Notes: generated by a model from the letters alone, not told the origin. DNA of 64,000 bases from Holophagaceae bacterium (GCA_016710635.1 JADJVL010000028.1:52931-116930), one strand, 5' to 3'. Shown: positions 9,165 through 20,375, numbered from the stretch's first letter. Program-made: numbers and translations.

Positions 9165-9181
9165 TTGACAGCTTCAGTCAA
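9165..9181. promoter_or_regulatory. Inverted-repeat operator candidate in the suf promoter
   Basis: TTGAC, seven bases, GTCAA forms a perfect 5-bp inverted repeat 31 bases before sufB. The left arm is also the start of a consensus -35 box (TTGACA, 9165-9170); a weak -10 (CAGAAT, 9187-9192) follows after 16 bases. Rrf2-family Fe-S regulators such as IscR bind imperfect TTGACT...AGTCAA-like dyads, so an Fe-S-sensing repressor is a reasonable guess. No regulator gene is seen beside the operon. Confidence 0.4.
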
Positions 9182-9212
9182 GATTCCAGAATGGGAGGTT
9201 GGGGAGACCTCC

Positions 9213-10652
9213 ATGAGCCAGTCCCTTCAGGCCGTCACCGGCCAGGAGTACAAGTACGGCTTCGTCACGGACATCGAGTCCGACAGCGTGGCCGCCGGCC
9301 TGTCCGAGGACACCATCCGCTTCATCTCCCTCAAGAAGGGCGAGCCCGAGTGGCTTCTGGCCTGGCGGCTCAAGGCCTACCGCCATTGGCTGACCATGAC
9401 GGAGCCCGCCTGGGCGGACGTGCACTACGAGCGGCCCGACTTCCAGAAGATCGTCTACTACTCGGCCCCCAAGCCGAAGGTGGCCAAGTACGCCTCCATG
9501 GACGAGGTGGATCCCGAGCTGAAGCGCACCTTCGAGAAGCTCGGCGTGCCCCTCAACGAGCAGGCGGCCCTGGCCGGCGTGGCGGTGGACGTGGTCTTCG
9601 ACTCCGTGAGCGTCGCCACCACCTACAAGGCGAAGCTCGCCGAAGTCGGCATCATCTTCTGCTCCTTCAGCGAGGCGGTCCGCGAGCATCCCGAGCTGGT
9701 GAAAAAGTACCTCGGCAGCGTGGTGCCCTTCTCCGACAACTTCTACGCCGCCCTGAACAGCGCGGTCTTCACCGACGGCTCCTTCGTCTTCATCCCCAAG
9801 GGCGTCACCTGCCCCATGGACCTGAGCACCTACTTCCGCATCAACAACAAGGATTCGGGCCAGTTCGAGCGCACCCTCATCGTGGCGGAAGAAGGCGCCT
9901 CCGTGAGCTACCTGGAGGGCTGCACGGCGCCCCAGTTCGACACCAACCAGCTCCACGCGGCGGTGGTGGAGCTCGTGGCCCTGGACGACGCCAGCATCAA
10001 GTACAGCACCGTCCAGAACTGGTACGCCGGGGACAAGAACGGCCTGGGCGGCATCTTCAACTTCGTCACCAAGCGCGGCCTCTGCAAGGGCCGCAACAGC
10101 AAGATCAGCTGGACCCAGGTGGAGACCGGCAGCGCCATCACCTGGAAGTACCCCAGCTGCGTCCTGATCGGCGACGGCTCCATCGGCGAGTTCTATTCCG
10201 TGGCGTTGACCAACCACAAGCAGCAGGCGGACACCGGCACCAAGATGATCCACATCGGCCGGAACACGAAGTCCACCATCATCAGCAAGGGCATCAGCGC
10301 CGGGGAGAGCAGCAACAGCTACCGCGGGCTCGTGAAGGTCATGCCCAAGGCCGACGGGGCGCGAAACTTCAGCCAGTGCGATTCCATGCTCATCGGCGCC
10401 AACTGCTCGGCGAACACCTTCCCCTACCTGGAAGTCCAGAACCGCACCGCCAAAGTGGAGCACGAGGCCACCACCAGCAAGATCGGTGAGGAGCAGTTGT
10501 TCTACTTCCAGCAGCGCGGCATCCCGAGCGAAGAGGCCATCAGCATGATCATCAACGGCTTCTGCAAGGACGTCTTCCGCGAGCTGCCCATGGAGTTCGC
10601 CGTGGAGGCCACCAAGCTGCTGAGCCTCAAGCTGGAAGGCAGCGTGGGCTGA
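9213..10652 (+). CDS. sufB: Fe-S cluster assembly protein SufB
   Basis: SufB (479 residues) is the scaffold subunit of the SufBCD complex on which Fe-S clusters are built in the cytosol. The C-terminal right-handed beta-helix region is well conserved, including IGRNTKSTIISKGISAG and the NRTAKVEHEATTSKIGEEQL segment. The start ATG at 9213 (MSQSLQAVTGQEYKYGF) follows GGGGAGA at 5 bases; the frame also opens at 9162 but that lies inside the promoter. It is the first gene of sufBCDSU-nfu. Confidence 0.97.
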   Translation: MSQSLQAVTGQEYKYGFVTDIESDSVAAGLSEDTIRFISLKKGEPEWLLAWRLKAYRHWLTMTEPAWADVHYERPDFQKIVYYSAPKPKVAKYASMDEVDPELKRTFEKLGVPLNEQAALAGVAVDVVFDSVSVATTYKAKLAEVGIIFCSFSEAVREHPELVKKYLGSVVPFSDNFYAALNSAVFTDGSFVFIPKGVTCPMDLSTYFRINNKDSGQFERTLIVAEEGASVSYLEGCTAPQFDTNQLHAAVVELVALDDASIKYSTVQNWYAGDKNGLGGIFNFVTKRGLCKGRNSKISWTQVETGSAITWKYPSCVLIGDGSIGEFYSVALTNHKQQADTGTKMIHIGRNTKSTIISKGISAGESSNSYRGLVKVMPKADGARNFSQCDSMLIGANCSANTFPYLEVQNRTAKVEHEATTSKIGEEQLFYFQQRGIPSEEAISMIINGFCKDVFRELPMEFAVEATKLLSLKLEGSVG

Positions 10653-10673
10653 TCAATGGAAGACGGAGCGAGC

Positions 10674-11426
10674 ATGCTGAGCATCAGGAACCTCACCGCC
10701 GAAGTGAACGGCAAGGAAGTCCTCCGGGGCATCAACCTCGAGGTCAAGGCCGGCGAGGTGCACGCCATCATGGGGCCCAACGGGTCCGGAAAATCCACCC
10801 TCGGCAAGGTGATCGCGGGCCATCCGGCCTACATGGTCACCGGCGGCGAGATCCGCTACGAAGGGAAGGACCTCTTCGAGCTGGAGGCCGACGCCCGCGC
10901 CCGGGCCGGCATCTTCCTGGGCTTCCAGCACCCCATCGAGGTGCCCGGCGTCTCCAACGCCCAGTTCCTGCGCCTGGCCTACAACAAGCAGGCTGAGGCC
11001 AATGGCCGGGAGGAGCTGGATCCCCTCGAGTTCGACGACTACATCCGCGAGAAGATCGCCGTGGTGGGCATGCGTCCCGAGTTCCTGGACCGGAGCCTCA
11101 ACGAGGGCTTTTCCGGCGGCGAAAAGAAGCGCAACGAGATCCTCCAGATGGCGGTGCTCATGCCGAAGCTGGCCATCCTCGACGAGCTGGACTCGGGTCT
11201 CGACGTGGACGCCCTGCGCATCGTGGGCGAGGCCGTCAATGGCATGAAGTCGAAGGACCGCGCGATCCTCCTGGTGACCCACTACCAGCGCCTGCTGGAC
11301 CACATCCCCGCGGAGCGCATCCACGTGCTGAGCGGCGGGCGCATCGTGAAGACCGGCGGTCCCGAACTGGCCCTGGAGATCGAGAAGAACGGCTACGACT
11401 GGATCAACGCCGAGGTCGGTGCATGA
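10674..11426 (+). CDS. sufC: Fe-S assembly ATPase SufC
   Basis: A 250-residue ABC-type ATPase that powers conformational change of SufBD during cluster assembly. The Walker A (GPNGSGKST), signature (FSGGEKKRNE), Walker B (LAILDELDSGLDVDAL) and switch histidine (LLVTHYQRLL) are all intact. The start at 10674 (MLSIRNLTAE) has GGAGCG upstream, 21 bases after the sufB stop. The stop overlaps the sufD start by four bases (ATGA), implying coupled translation. Confidence 0.97.
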   Translation: MLSIRNLTAEVNGKEVLRGINLEVKAGEVHAIMGPNGSGKSTLGKVIAGHPAYMVTGGEIRYEGKDLFELEADARARAGIFLGFQHPIEVPGVSNAQFLRLAYNKQAEANGREELDPLEFDDYIREKIAVVGMRPEFLDRSLNEGFSGGEKKRNEILQMAVLMPKLAILDELDSGLDVDALRIVGEAVNGMKSKDRAILLVTHYQRLLDHIPAERIHVLSGGRIVKTGGPELALEIEKNGYDWINAEVGA

Positions 11427-12726
11427 CCCCAGACACCGGAACTGCCTCCGACTGCAGCCTGGTCCCCGACCTGCTCCCGGCGCAGGCCGAAGGCTGGGAT
11501 AGCCTGCGGGCCGCGGCCCGGGAAGCCCTGGCCAGGCAGGAACTACCCACAAAGCGGGACGAGGACTGGAAGTACTGCGATCTCGCGGAATTGCGGAGGG
11601 CCGCCTTCCGCCCCGCGGCGCCCGCCTCGGTGGACATCCGGGACCGCATCCTTCCCGAAGCCCGGGGTACGCGTCTCGTCTTCGTGAACGGGCGCTTCGA
11701 CCCCCACCACAGCTGCACCTCCGCCCTGCCCCAGGGCCTGCGCCTCCTCCCGCTCCACGCGGCCTCGGAGGCGGCGACGCGGCTGGGCTCCCTGCTGAAG
11801 CCCGCGGAGTCCGACTTCTTCGCCAACCTGAACACCGCCGCCTTCGCGGACGGGGCCTACGTCTTTGTCCCCAAGAGCGTGAAGGCCGAGGCGCCCCTGC
11901 ACCTGCTGTTCATCACGGTCGGCGAGGATGGCGGCGGCGGCGAAGGCATCCCTTCCACCCAGCCCCGCATCCTGGTGGAAGTGGAGCGGAACGCCTCCGC
12001 CGAGCTCATCGAGGAGTACGCCGGCTCCAGTCCAGCCTTCACCAACGTCGCGGTGGAGATCCTCGTCCACGAGGGCGCGGAACTCCGCCATGAGCGCATC
12101 CAGCGCGAAGCCCCGGAAGCCATCCACATCTCGAACCTCCGGGCCGAAGTGGCGAAGGACGGCCGCTACCACAGCCGCACCGTCTCCTTCGGCGCGAAGC
12201 TCAGCCGCCAGACGCCCCAGGTGCGCCTGACCGGTCCCGGCGCCGAAGCCAGCCTGGACGGCCTGGCCCTGCTGAACGGCGACCAGGTCTCCGACACCCA
12301 CTCGGTCCTGGACCATACCCAGCCCCATGGCTCCAGCCGCCAGCTCCACAAGTGCATCGTGGACGATCAGGCCCACGCCATCTTCAACGGGCGCATCTTC
12401 GTGCGCCACGGCGCGCAACAGACCGATGCCCAGCAGCAGTGCCGCACCCTGCTCCTGTCCGACTCGGCGCGGGTGGACGCCAAACCCCAATTGGAGATCG
12501 ACGCAGACGACGTGAAGTGCGCCCACGGCGCCGCCGTCGGCGCCCTGGATCCCGAAGAGCTCTTCTACCTCCAGAGCCGGGGCCTCAACGCCGCCGCCGC
12601 CCGGAACCTGCTCACCTACGGCTTCGCCTCGGACCTGCTGGCCCATATCCCCGTGGCCAGCCTGCGCCGCTCCCTGCGCCAGCAGGTGATGGCCCGGACG
12701 AATGCCGCCGACCTGGTGGAGACGCC

Positions 12727-12730
<4 letters not shown>
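11423..12730 (+). CDS. sufD: Fe-S cluster assembly protein SufD
   Basis: A 435-residue SufD-type protein that pairs with SufB in the SufBC2D scaffold. The C-terminal region shows the family pattern: HSVLDHTQPHGSSRQLHKCI, then GRIFVRHGAQQTDAQQQCRT and a DDVKCAHGAAVGALDPEELF segment containing the conserved histidine. The N-terminal 150 residues are more divergent, as usual for SufD. It overlaps sufC and sufS by ATGA at both ends. Confidence 0.95.
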
Positions 12731-13958
<1,228 letters not shown>

Positions 13959-13962
<4 letters not shown>

Positions 13963-14408
13963 GCGGCGATCCCCGGGAGCTCTACCAGGCCGTCATCCTG
14001 GAGCACAACAAGAAGCCCCGCAACTTCGGGAAGCTGGCGCCCTGCACCCACCACGCGGAAGGCCACAATCCGCTCTGCGGGGACCAGCTCCAGCTGACCC
14101 TGAACGTGGAGGACGGCCGCATCGCCGACATCAAGTTCGACGGGAGTGGCTGCGCCATCGACGTGGCCTCCGCCTCCCTCATGACCGGCGCGGTGAAGGG
14201 CAGGACGGTGGCAGAGGCCGAGCAGATGGCGAGCGAGTTCCGCGCCCTGGTGCGGGGCGAGCTGGATCCGGCCATGCCCCACCACATCGGCAAGCTGACC
14301 CTTTTCGAAGGCGTCAAGAACCTTCCCGTCCGGGTGAAGTGCGCCGTCCTGCCCTGGGCCACCTTGAGCAGCGCCCTCAAGGGCGAAGCCCAGGCGAGCA
14401 CGGAGTAG
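13959..14408 (+). CDS. sufU: SufU sulfur-transfer protein
   Basis: A 149-residue IscU-fold protein of the SufU type. The three zinc/persulfide cysteines are in NPLCGDQLQL, FDGSGCAIDVASASLM and VRVKCAVLPW. The insert between the second and third, longer than in IscU, is typical of SufU, which accepts persulfide from SufS and does not act as the scaffold. It overlaps sufS by ATGA. Confidence 0.96.
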
Positions 14409-14410
14409 CC

Positions 14411-14968
14411 ATGCCGAAGATCGCCGAGATCGAATACACCCCCAATCCCAACGCGGTGAAGTTCCTCCTGAAGGAGAGCGTGGCGGTCGGCTTCCCCAAG
14501 AGCTTTCCGTCCGCGGAAATCGCCCAGAACGACGAGCTGGCGAAGGCCCTCTTCGCCGTCGGCCAGGTGGTCTCGGTCTTCATGCAGGACAAATGGCTCA
14601 CGGTGACCAAGGCCGAGGAGGCCTCCTGGCCCGACCTCCTGCCGAAGCTCGCGGCGCCGATCCGCAGCGCCCCCTCCGCCCTGGGCGGCGTCCCGGGAGA
14701 GACCGCCAAGCGGGATTTCAGCCAGGTGCACGACGAGAACGACGAGGTTCTGAAAAAAGTCCGCGCCGTCCTGGAGGAGGCCATCCTGCCGGCCCTCGCC
14801 GCCGACGGCGGCGGCCTGGAGATCGTCGGCCGCCACGACAAGCAGGTGATGATCCGCTACATGGGCGCCTGCAACAGCTGCCCCAGCTCCCTCACCGGAA
14901 CGCTGGCGGCCATCGAGGGCATGCTGCAGAAGGAGATCGACCCGGAGCTGGTGGTCATCTCGGTCTGA
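14411..14968 (+). CDS. nfuA: Nfu-type Fe-S carrier (Nfu_N plus NifU C-terminal domain)
   Basis: A 185-residue protein with an N-terminal Nfu_N domain (EIEYTPNPNAVKFLL, residues 4-90) and a C-terminal NifU-like domain with the cluster-binding CxxC in MGACNSCPSSLTGTL. It receives clusters from SufBCD and delivers them to apo-proteins. The start at 14411 follows the sufU stop by 2 bases; a frame opening at 14339 lies within sufU. Last gene of the operon; it converges on the TPR gene at 14993. Confidence 0.93.
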   Translation: MPKIAEIEYTPNPNAVKFLLKESVAVGFPKSFPSAEIAQNDELAKALFAVGQVVSVFMQDKWLTVTKAEEASWPDLLPKLAAPIRSAPSALGGVPGETAKRDFSQVHDENDEVLKKVRAVLEEAILPALAADGGGLEIVGRHDKQVMIRYMGACNSCPSSLTGTLAAIEGMLQKEIDPELVVISV

Positions 14969-14992
14969 GCCCGCGGGCCGGGATTGCGCCCG

Positions 14993-16483
14993 CTAGAGCC
15001 CCCACCTGCTCCGGTGAAAGCGCGCCTCGAGGATGGCCTGCCGCTCCCGAACGTGCTGCATCAGGGCGACCCAGCGCGCCGTGCCGTGGAGGGGCTTCAG
15101 CATGGGGTCGGTCTCGAACCACCGGGCGCAGGTGAAACCCGTGTAGAAGGCCCGCTCCGCCAGTTCCTGGGCGCGGGGCAGATCCTCGAGCAGCGCGTAG
15201 GCCTCCGCCAGGTTCAGGATGAATTCCCCATCCGGGACCCGGAGACCCACCCGGCTTTCCGCCAGGGCGTCCAGCTCCCGGCGGGCGGTGGCCCGCTCCC
15301 CTTCGAGGAGGAGGCGGAACACGCGGCCCAGGCGGATGTTCTGGGAATACCCCACGGTGCTTTCCGAGGCTTCCCGGAAGGCCTCGAGGGCCTCGTCCCG
15401 CCGGCCGCGGGCGAGGGCGAGCTGGCCGCGGAAGAGCAGGACGGTCGAATTCGTGATGTCTCCGGGCCGCGTCCAGAGGGTCCGTTCGTAGCGGTCCCAG
15501 TCACCGCGGTAGAGAAAGGTCACCTGCAGCCGGGTGGGCCGGCCCGTGTCCGCGGACAGGTCATCGGTGCGCGTCTCCGCCACCGCGGCAAACTCCAGCA
15601 GCCCCGCGTAGCGGCCCGCGTAGGTGATGCCAAGGAGGAGCGGCAGGGCGTGGGGATGGACCCGCCGGGCCTCGATGAGGCGCTCCAGGGCTTCCTTCGA
15701 ACTGCCCGTGTCGGTGCGCAGGCGCGACAGGAGCCAGGTTCCCCGGGGATGATGCGGGCAGAGCTCCAGTCCGCGCTGCAGGTGGGCTTCGGCGGCCCGG
15801 AGGCCATCGGCATCGTGGCTCGCGGCCTGGAGGGCCTGGAAGAACTGCAGCTCGCCCTGGGCGATGGGCAGGGTCGCGCACTCGGGCTCCGCCGCCGCGC
15901 AGGCATCCAGTAAAGCCTTGCCTTTCGCGAAATCGCCGCCGGGAGCGCCGCCCTGGGCGGCCAGATAGTTCCAGAACACCGCGGGCGCCCGGGGGACCAG
16001 CTGCGCCGGGCTGGCCTTCCTCCGGGGCAACGGCAGCGCTTCGACCAGGGCCGCGATGGCTTCCGCCGGGGCCACGCCCGCGGGCTCGCGCCGGTGCCAA
16101 GCACCGGTGCGCGGCAGCTCATCCACCCGGATCCAGGACGCGCCCAGGACCAGCCGCTCCCCCACGCGACGCGGCGCCAGGCGGAGGACCAGGGCGTCCT
16201 TCCGGAGTCCGGACCACGAGGACGCGTCGGGGATGCCGAGGGTCTGGGAGATGGAGGCCCCCGCCACGAGCTCCAGCTGGTCCTTCACGAGGATGTTGAT
16301 GGCGGCGCATTCACGGGAGTTGAGGTGCCCGTCCGGCGGCAGTTCGGGCTCCAGCAGCAGGACCCGGAAGACCCTGGAGGCTGCCTGCGCGCGCCAGCCC
16401 CAGCCCCCGGCGAGGGCGGCGGCCAGTCCGAGGGCCACGGCGATCCAGCGGGCTCGATGGAACAGGAAGGTGGACGCCGTCAT
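14993..16483 (-). CDS. Exported or membrane-anchored TPR protein, function unknown
   Basis: About 496 residues. An N-terminal hydrophobic segment after basic residues (FHRARWIAVALGLAAALAGG) is a signal peptide or membrane anchor with no lipobox. The first 160 residues hold a domain I do not recognise; residues about 180-480 are TPR-like hairpins, for example AEAHLQRGLELCPHHPRGTW and LARGRRDEALEAFREASEST. The chosen ATG at 16483 has no obvious ribosome-binding site, but upstream in-frame codons are poor protein and the hydrophobic segment fits this start. It runs divergently from rpsA. Confidence 0.65.
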   Translation of the reverse strand: MTASTFLFHRARWIAVALGLAAALAGGWGWRAQAASRVFRVLLLEPELPPDGHLNSRECAAINILVKDQLELVAGASISQTLGIPDASSWSGLRKDALVLRLAPRRVGERLVLGASWIRVDELPRTGAWHRREPAGVAPAEAIAALVEALPLPRRKASPAQLVPRAPAVFWNYLAAQGGAPGGDFAKGKALLDACAAAEPECATLPIAQGELQFFQALQAASHDADGLRAAEAHLQRGLELCPHHPRGTWLLSRLRTDTGSSKEALERLIEARRVHPHALPLLLGITYAGRYAGLLEFAAVAETRTDDLSADTGRPTRLQVTFLYRGDWDRYERTLWTRPGDITNSTVLLFRGQLALARGRRDEALEAFREASESTVGYSQNIRLGRVFRLLLEGERATARRELDALAESRVGLRVPDGEFILNLAEAYALLEDLPRAQELAERAFYTGFTCARWFETDPMLKPLHGTARWVALMQHVRERQAILEARFHRSRWGL

Positions 16484-16810
16484 GGGGTTCAGCCGGGTGG
16501 TGGGAGATCCGCGCGCCGGAAGGCGGCGGGCCAGTGACTTTGGGGTGTGCGTGGGTGGTCTGCCACGGTAGCCCTCTGGCCGTAAAAGATCCAGGTAAGC
16601 CAGCCCTCGCCGGAATCCCGTCGCGGACGATCCCGGCGGGGGCCCAGCGGGGTTCAGGGCCGCCTTCCCGGCCCCCGGGAGGAGGGCGCGTTTTGACGAA
16701 TTTCCCTGGTTTCCCTCGGTTTTCCTCGCTAGTCTGATCCTTCTGCCGGACGCATGTGCCGGGAATCCAGCCCTGCCAGGAACGCGGGGCAACTAAACGA
16801 GGTGGACTGA
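16484..16810. other. Intergenic region before rpsA
   Basis: This 327-base divergent gap has no credible gene. A TTGACG (16693-16698) and a TAGTCT (16730-16735) are promoter-box-like but 31 bases apart, so they do not form one standard promoter. A pyrimidine-rich run (16699-16730) lies between them. The rpsA ribosome-binding site GAGGTGG sits at about 16800. Confidence 0.4.
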
Positions 16811-18571
16811 ATGTCCAAGCTTCTCTCCCAAATCAAAGGTCATGGCTCCAAACAGATGGGCCGCATCATGATTCTGGACTCCGCCCAGATCGAGGATGAG
16901 ACCCCCGACTCCAATGAATTCCTCACGGCGCTCCAGGGCGAATCCCGGGCCCTGAAGGAGGAGGAGGTCGTCCGCGGCGTGGTCGTCGAGATCCGCGGCA
17001 AGGACGTGATCATCGACATCGGCTACAAGGGCTCGGGCACCGTCAACATCGACGAGTTCAACAACCCCGACGGCTCCGTGGGCGTGGCCCAGGGCGACGT
17101 GGTGGAAGTGCTCCTCGAGCACCTCGAGGACGCGAACGGCAACGTGCGCATCTCCCGCGAGCGCGCCGAGAAGATGAAGATCTGGGACGAGGTGGAGAAG
17201 GCCTTCCGCGCCAACCTCACCGTCCACGGCGTGGTGCTGGAGAAGGTGAAGGGCGGCCTGGCCGTCGACATCGGCATCCGCGCCTTCCTGCCCGGCAGCC
17301 AGGTGGACACCAAGCCCGTCCGCAACCTGGATCCCTTCCTCGGCAAGTCCTTCGACATGAAGGTCATCAAGGTCAACCGGCGCCGGGGCAACATCGTCCT
17401 CAGCCGGAAGCTGTTCCTCGAGACCGTCAACGCGAGCCTGAAGGAAGAGACCCTCGCGGGCCTCGAGGAAGGCAAGCTGGTCGAGGGCACCGTCAAGAAC
17501 ATCACCGAGTACGGCGCCTTCGTGGACCTGGGTGGCGTCGATGGCCTGCTCCACATCACCGACATGTCCTGGGGCCGGCTCAACCACCCCAGCGAGATGT
17601 TCCAGGTGGGCGACAAGGTCGAAGTGGCCATCCTCAAGTACGACAAGGAGACCGCCCGCGTCTCCCTGGGCTACAAGCAGAAGTTCCCCGATCCCTGGCT
17701 GACGGTGGAAGAGCGCTTCCCCCTCCAGGCCACGGTCAAGGGCAAGGTCGTCTCCATCACCGACTACGGCGCATTCGTTGAGCTGGAGCCCGGCGTCGAA
17801 GGCCTGGTGCACGTCTCCGAGATGTCCTGGACCAAGAAGGTCAAGTCCGCCAAGGGCATGGTCAACCTGGGCGACCAGGTGGAAGCCATCATCCTGCAGG
17901 TGGATCCCGAGAACCGCCGCATCAGCCTGGGCATGAAGCAGATCACCCCCAACCCCTGGCTCGCCATCGCCGAGAAGTACACCCCCGGCATGATCGTCAC
18001 CGGCATCGTGCGCAACGTGACCGAGTACGGCGCCTTCATCGAGCTGGAGGAGGGCATCGACGGCCTGATCCACGTGTCCGACTTCAGCTGGACCAAGAAG
18101 ATCAAGCACCCCGGCGAAGTCTGCAAGAAGGGCGACGAGATCACCGCCAAGGTGCTCAACCTCGATCCCCTCGCCCAGCGCATGAGCCTTTCCGTGAAGC
18201 ACATGGGCCCCAACGTCTGGGAGACCTTCTTCGAGACCCACCACGTGGGCGACATGGTCAACGGCCACATCGCGCGCCTGACGGATTTCGGCGCCTTCGT
18301 GGACCTCGGCGAAGGCATCGAAGGCCTGGTGCACATCTCCGAGATCTCCAAGAACCGCGTGGAGGACATCACCAAGGAGTTCCAGCCCGGCCAGGATCTC
18401 GCCATGAAGATCGTGAAGCTGGATCCCGTGGAGCGCCGCATCGGCCTCTCCGTGAAGCAGCTCCTCCTCGACCAGGAGCGCGGCGACTACGACGCCGCCA
18501 AGACCAACGCCCCTTCCTTCAAGAAGGCGACCCTGGCCGACGCGTTCAACAAGGCCGAGCGCGAGGACTGA
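16811..18571 (+). CDS. rpsA: 30S ribosomal protein S1
   Basis: A 586-residue S1 protein with six S1/OB RNA-binding domains in tandem, from about residue 55 to 560. The repeats show clear cores such as GTVKNITEYGAFVDLGGVDG, GKVVSITDYGAFVELEPGVE and VRNVTEYGAFIELEEGIDGL. It binds mRNA and helps initiation on structured leaders. The first two domains are more divergent, as usual. The start at 16811 follows GAGGTGG. A strong bidirectional terminator follows 12 bases after the stop. Confidence 0.95.
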   Translation: MSKLLSQIKGHGSKQMGRIMILDSAQIEDETPDSNEFLTALQGESRALKEEEVVRGVVVEIRGKDVIIDIGYKGSGTVNIDEFNNPDGSVGVAQGDVVEVLLEHLEDANGNVRISRERAEKMKIWDEVEKAFRANLTVHGVVLEKVKGGLAVDIGIRAFLPGSQVDTKPVRNLDPFLGKSFDMKVIKVNRRRGNIVLSRKLFLETVNASLKEETLAGLEEGKLVEGTVKNITEYGAFVDLGGVDGLLHITDMSWGRLNHPSEMFQVGDKVEVAILKYDKETARVSLGYKQKFPDPWLTVEERFPLQATVKGKVVSITDYGAFVELEPGVEGLVHVSEMSWTKKVKSAKGMVNLGDQVEAIILQVDPENRRISLGMKQITPNPWLAIAEKYTPGMIVTGIVRNVTEYGAFIELEEGIDGLIHVSDFSWTKKIKHPGEVCKKGDEITAKVLNLDPLAQRMSLSVKHMGPNVWETFFETHHVGDMVNGHIARLTDFGAFVDLGEGIEGLVHISEISKNRVEDITKEFQPGQDLAMKIVKLDPVERRIGLSVKQLLLDQERGDYDAAKTNAPSFKKATLADAFNKAERED

Positions 18572-18583
18572 GGTCCTCTCCCG

Positions 18584-18622
18584 CCACGAAAAAGCGCCCC
18601 GCTCCGGGGCGCTTTTTCGTGG
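18584..18622. terminator. Bidirectional terminator between rpsA and ggt
   Basis: An 18-bp perfect stem (18584-18601 with 18605-18622) and a 3-base loop. AAAAA and TTTTT runs sit within the stem flanks, so it can terminate both converging genes. Confidence 0.9.
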
Positions 18623-18638
18623 CTCGGAAGCCCCGCCT

Positions 18639-20345
18639 TCACTCCGCCACCGCGGCGCTGTCCGCACCGCGCGACCCATCGGCGCCACCGGAAGGCTGGC
18701 CCCGCCGCACCAGGATCACCTGGGCCACGCCCTGCCGGGTCTCCCGCTCCACCACCCGGTGCCCCTTCGCCCGCAGGGCATCCAGGAAGCCCGGCGGATA
18801 GCGGGCCCCGGGCTCGACCTGGACGCGGTCGGGGAACCACTGGTGGTGGAAGCGGGGGGCGTCCACCGCCGCCTGCGCGTCCAGCCCGGCATCCACGACG
18901 TTCAGGATGGTGTGCAGAGTGGTGTTGGGGATGGTGCGGCCGCCGGGGCTGCCCGTGACCAGGAAGACGCCGCCGTCCTTCACCAGGAGCGTCGGGCTCA
19001 TGCTGGAGAGCGGCCGGGCGCCGGGACGGGAGAGGTTGGGTGCGGTGCCGACCATTCCCGTGGCGTCCGTGCGGCCGGGGACCGCGTTGAAATCCCCCAT
19101 CTCGTTGTTCAGGAAGAAGCCCGCCCCGGGCACGATCCGCTTCAGGCCGTAGTAGTCCTCCAGGGTCGTGGTGAGGCTGACGGCGTTGCCCTCCCGGTCC
19201 ACCACGGAGAGGTGGGTGGTGTGCTCAGGCTCCCCGGTCTCGAAACCCTCCAGGCTGGATCGCAAGGCCCGTTGCGGGTCGATGGCCGACCGCAATTCCG
19301 CCGCGTAGGCTTTCGAGATGAGCCTTTCGACGGGCATGGCCGGTGCGAAGGCCGGATCTCCGACGAAGCGGGCCCGGTCCCGGTAGGCCGCGCGCATCGC
19401 CTCGGCCACGAGGTGGGAGCCCTCGGTCGTCAGCGGCCCCCTCGCCGCCAGGTCATAACCCTCCAGCGTGTTGAGCATCTCCAGCAGGGCGATGCCGCCG
19501 CCGCTCGGCGGGGGCACGGTGAGCACCTCGTGGCCGCGGTAGGTGCCCGCCAGAGGCGCCCGCACTTCCACCCGATAGCCGGCCAGGTCCCTGCGGCGGA
19601 GGAGCCCGCCTTCCTTCACCATCATGCGGACCAGAAGGCGTGCGGTCCGGCCCCGGTAGAAGTCCTCCGGACCCTCGATCTGGATCCGCGCCAGGGTCCG
19701 GGCCAGGTCGGGCTGACGCAGACGCTCGCCCGGCTCGAAGGGCCTCCCTTTGCGGCTGAACACCGCGAGGGTGGGACCATGCTTCCGGAAGGCCGGCAGG
19801 GACTGCTTCAGCGAATCGCTGAGGGTGGGGCTGACGATGAAGCCCTCCGCCGCGAGCTTCCGCGCCGGCTCCACCAGCCGGGCCCAGGGAAGCCGTCCGC
19901 CAGCCTTCCAGGCGGCGTGCAGGCCCGCCACGCTGCCCGGCGTGCCCACGGACCGCAGGGAGTCGTGGTGCTCCCTCTGGTCGTAGCGTCCGGCCCTGAG
20001 CCACATGCCCGGGCGGGCGCGCCCGGGGGCCGTTTCGCGGAAGTCGTAGACCTGGGCGGCGCCGTTCGCGGACCGTGCCAGCAGGAAGCCGCCGCCCCCG
20101 AGGTTGCCGGCGACGGGATGGGTCACCGCCAGGGCGAAGGCAGTGGCCACGGCGGCGTCGATGGCGGTGCCGCCCTCCCGCAGCACCTGGGCTCCGGCTT
20201 CCGCGGCCTGCCGCTCCTGGGCCACCACCATGCCACGGAGGAGGCCCGGAAGATTCCGCGATGGACCTGCCACCGGATCCGCCGCCGGACCCGCCAGGAG
20301 CGCGAACGCCATGGACACCAGTACTCCGATGCGCCAACGACCCAT
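18639..20345 (-). CDS. ggt: Gamma-glutamyltransferase (secreted proenzyme)
   Basis: A 568-residue Ntn-hydrolase that cleaves gamma-glutamyl bonds of glutathione. A signal peptide is present (MGRWRIGVLVSMAFALLAGP), so it acts in the periplasm. The autoprocessing threonine lies in EHTTHLSVVDREGNAVS (about residue 377), and GNLGGGGFLLA near the N-terminus and the PPPSGGGIALLEMLN segment are family hallmarks. The start has AAGGGGAG upstream. The neighbouring regulator gene is divergent, and both leaders carry a CCGGTAGCAT element in opposite orientation. Confidence 0.94.
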   Translation of the reverse strand: MGRWRIGVLVSMAFALLAGPAADPVAGPSRNLPGLLRGMVVAQERQAAEAGAQVLREGGTAIDAAVATAFALAVTHPVAGNLGGGGFLLARSANGAAQVYDFRETAPGRARPGMWLRAGRYDQREHHDSLRSVGTPGSVAGLHAAWKAGGRLPWARLVEPARKLAAEGFIVSPTLSDSLKQSLPAFRKHGPTLAVFSRKGRPFEPGERLRQPDLARTLARIQIEGPEDFYRGRTARLLVRMMVKEGGLLRRRDLAGYRVEVRAPLAGTYRGHEVLTVPPPSGGGIALLEMLNTLEGYDLAARGPLTTEGSHLVAEAMRAAYRDRARFVGDPAFAPAMPVERLISKAYAAELRSAIDPQRALRSSLEGFETGEPEHTTHLSVVDREGNAVSLTTTLEDYYGLKRIVPGAGFFLNNEMGDFNAVPGRTDATGMVGTAPNLSRPGARPLSSMSPTLLVKDGGVFLVTGSPGGRTIPNTTLHTILNVVDAGLDAQAAVDAPRFHHQWFPDRVQVEPGARYPPGFLDALRAKGHRVVERETRQGVAQVILVRRGQPSGGADGSRGADSAAVAE

Positions 20346-20375
20346 GTCTTGCTCCCCTTGAAACCGCCTGGGCCG

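Noticed and set aside
16793..18688. 631-residue minus-strand frame over rpsA
   Set aside because: Antisense to six clear S1 domains.
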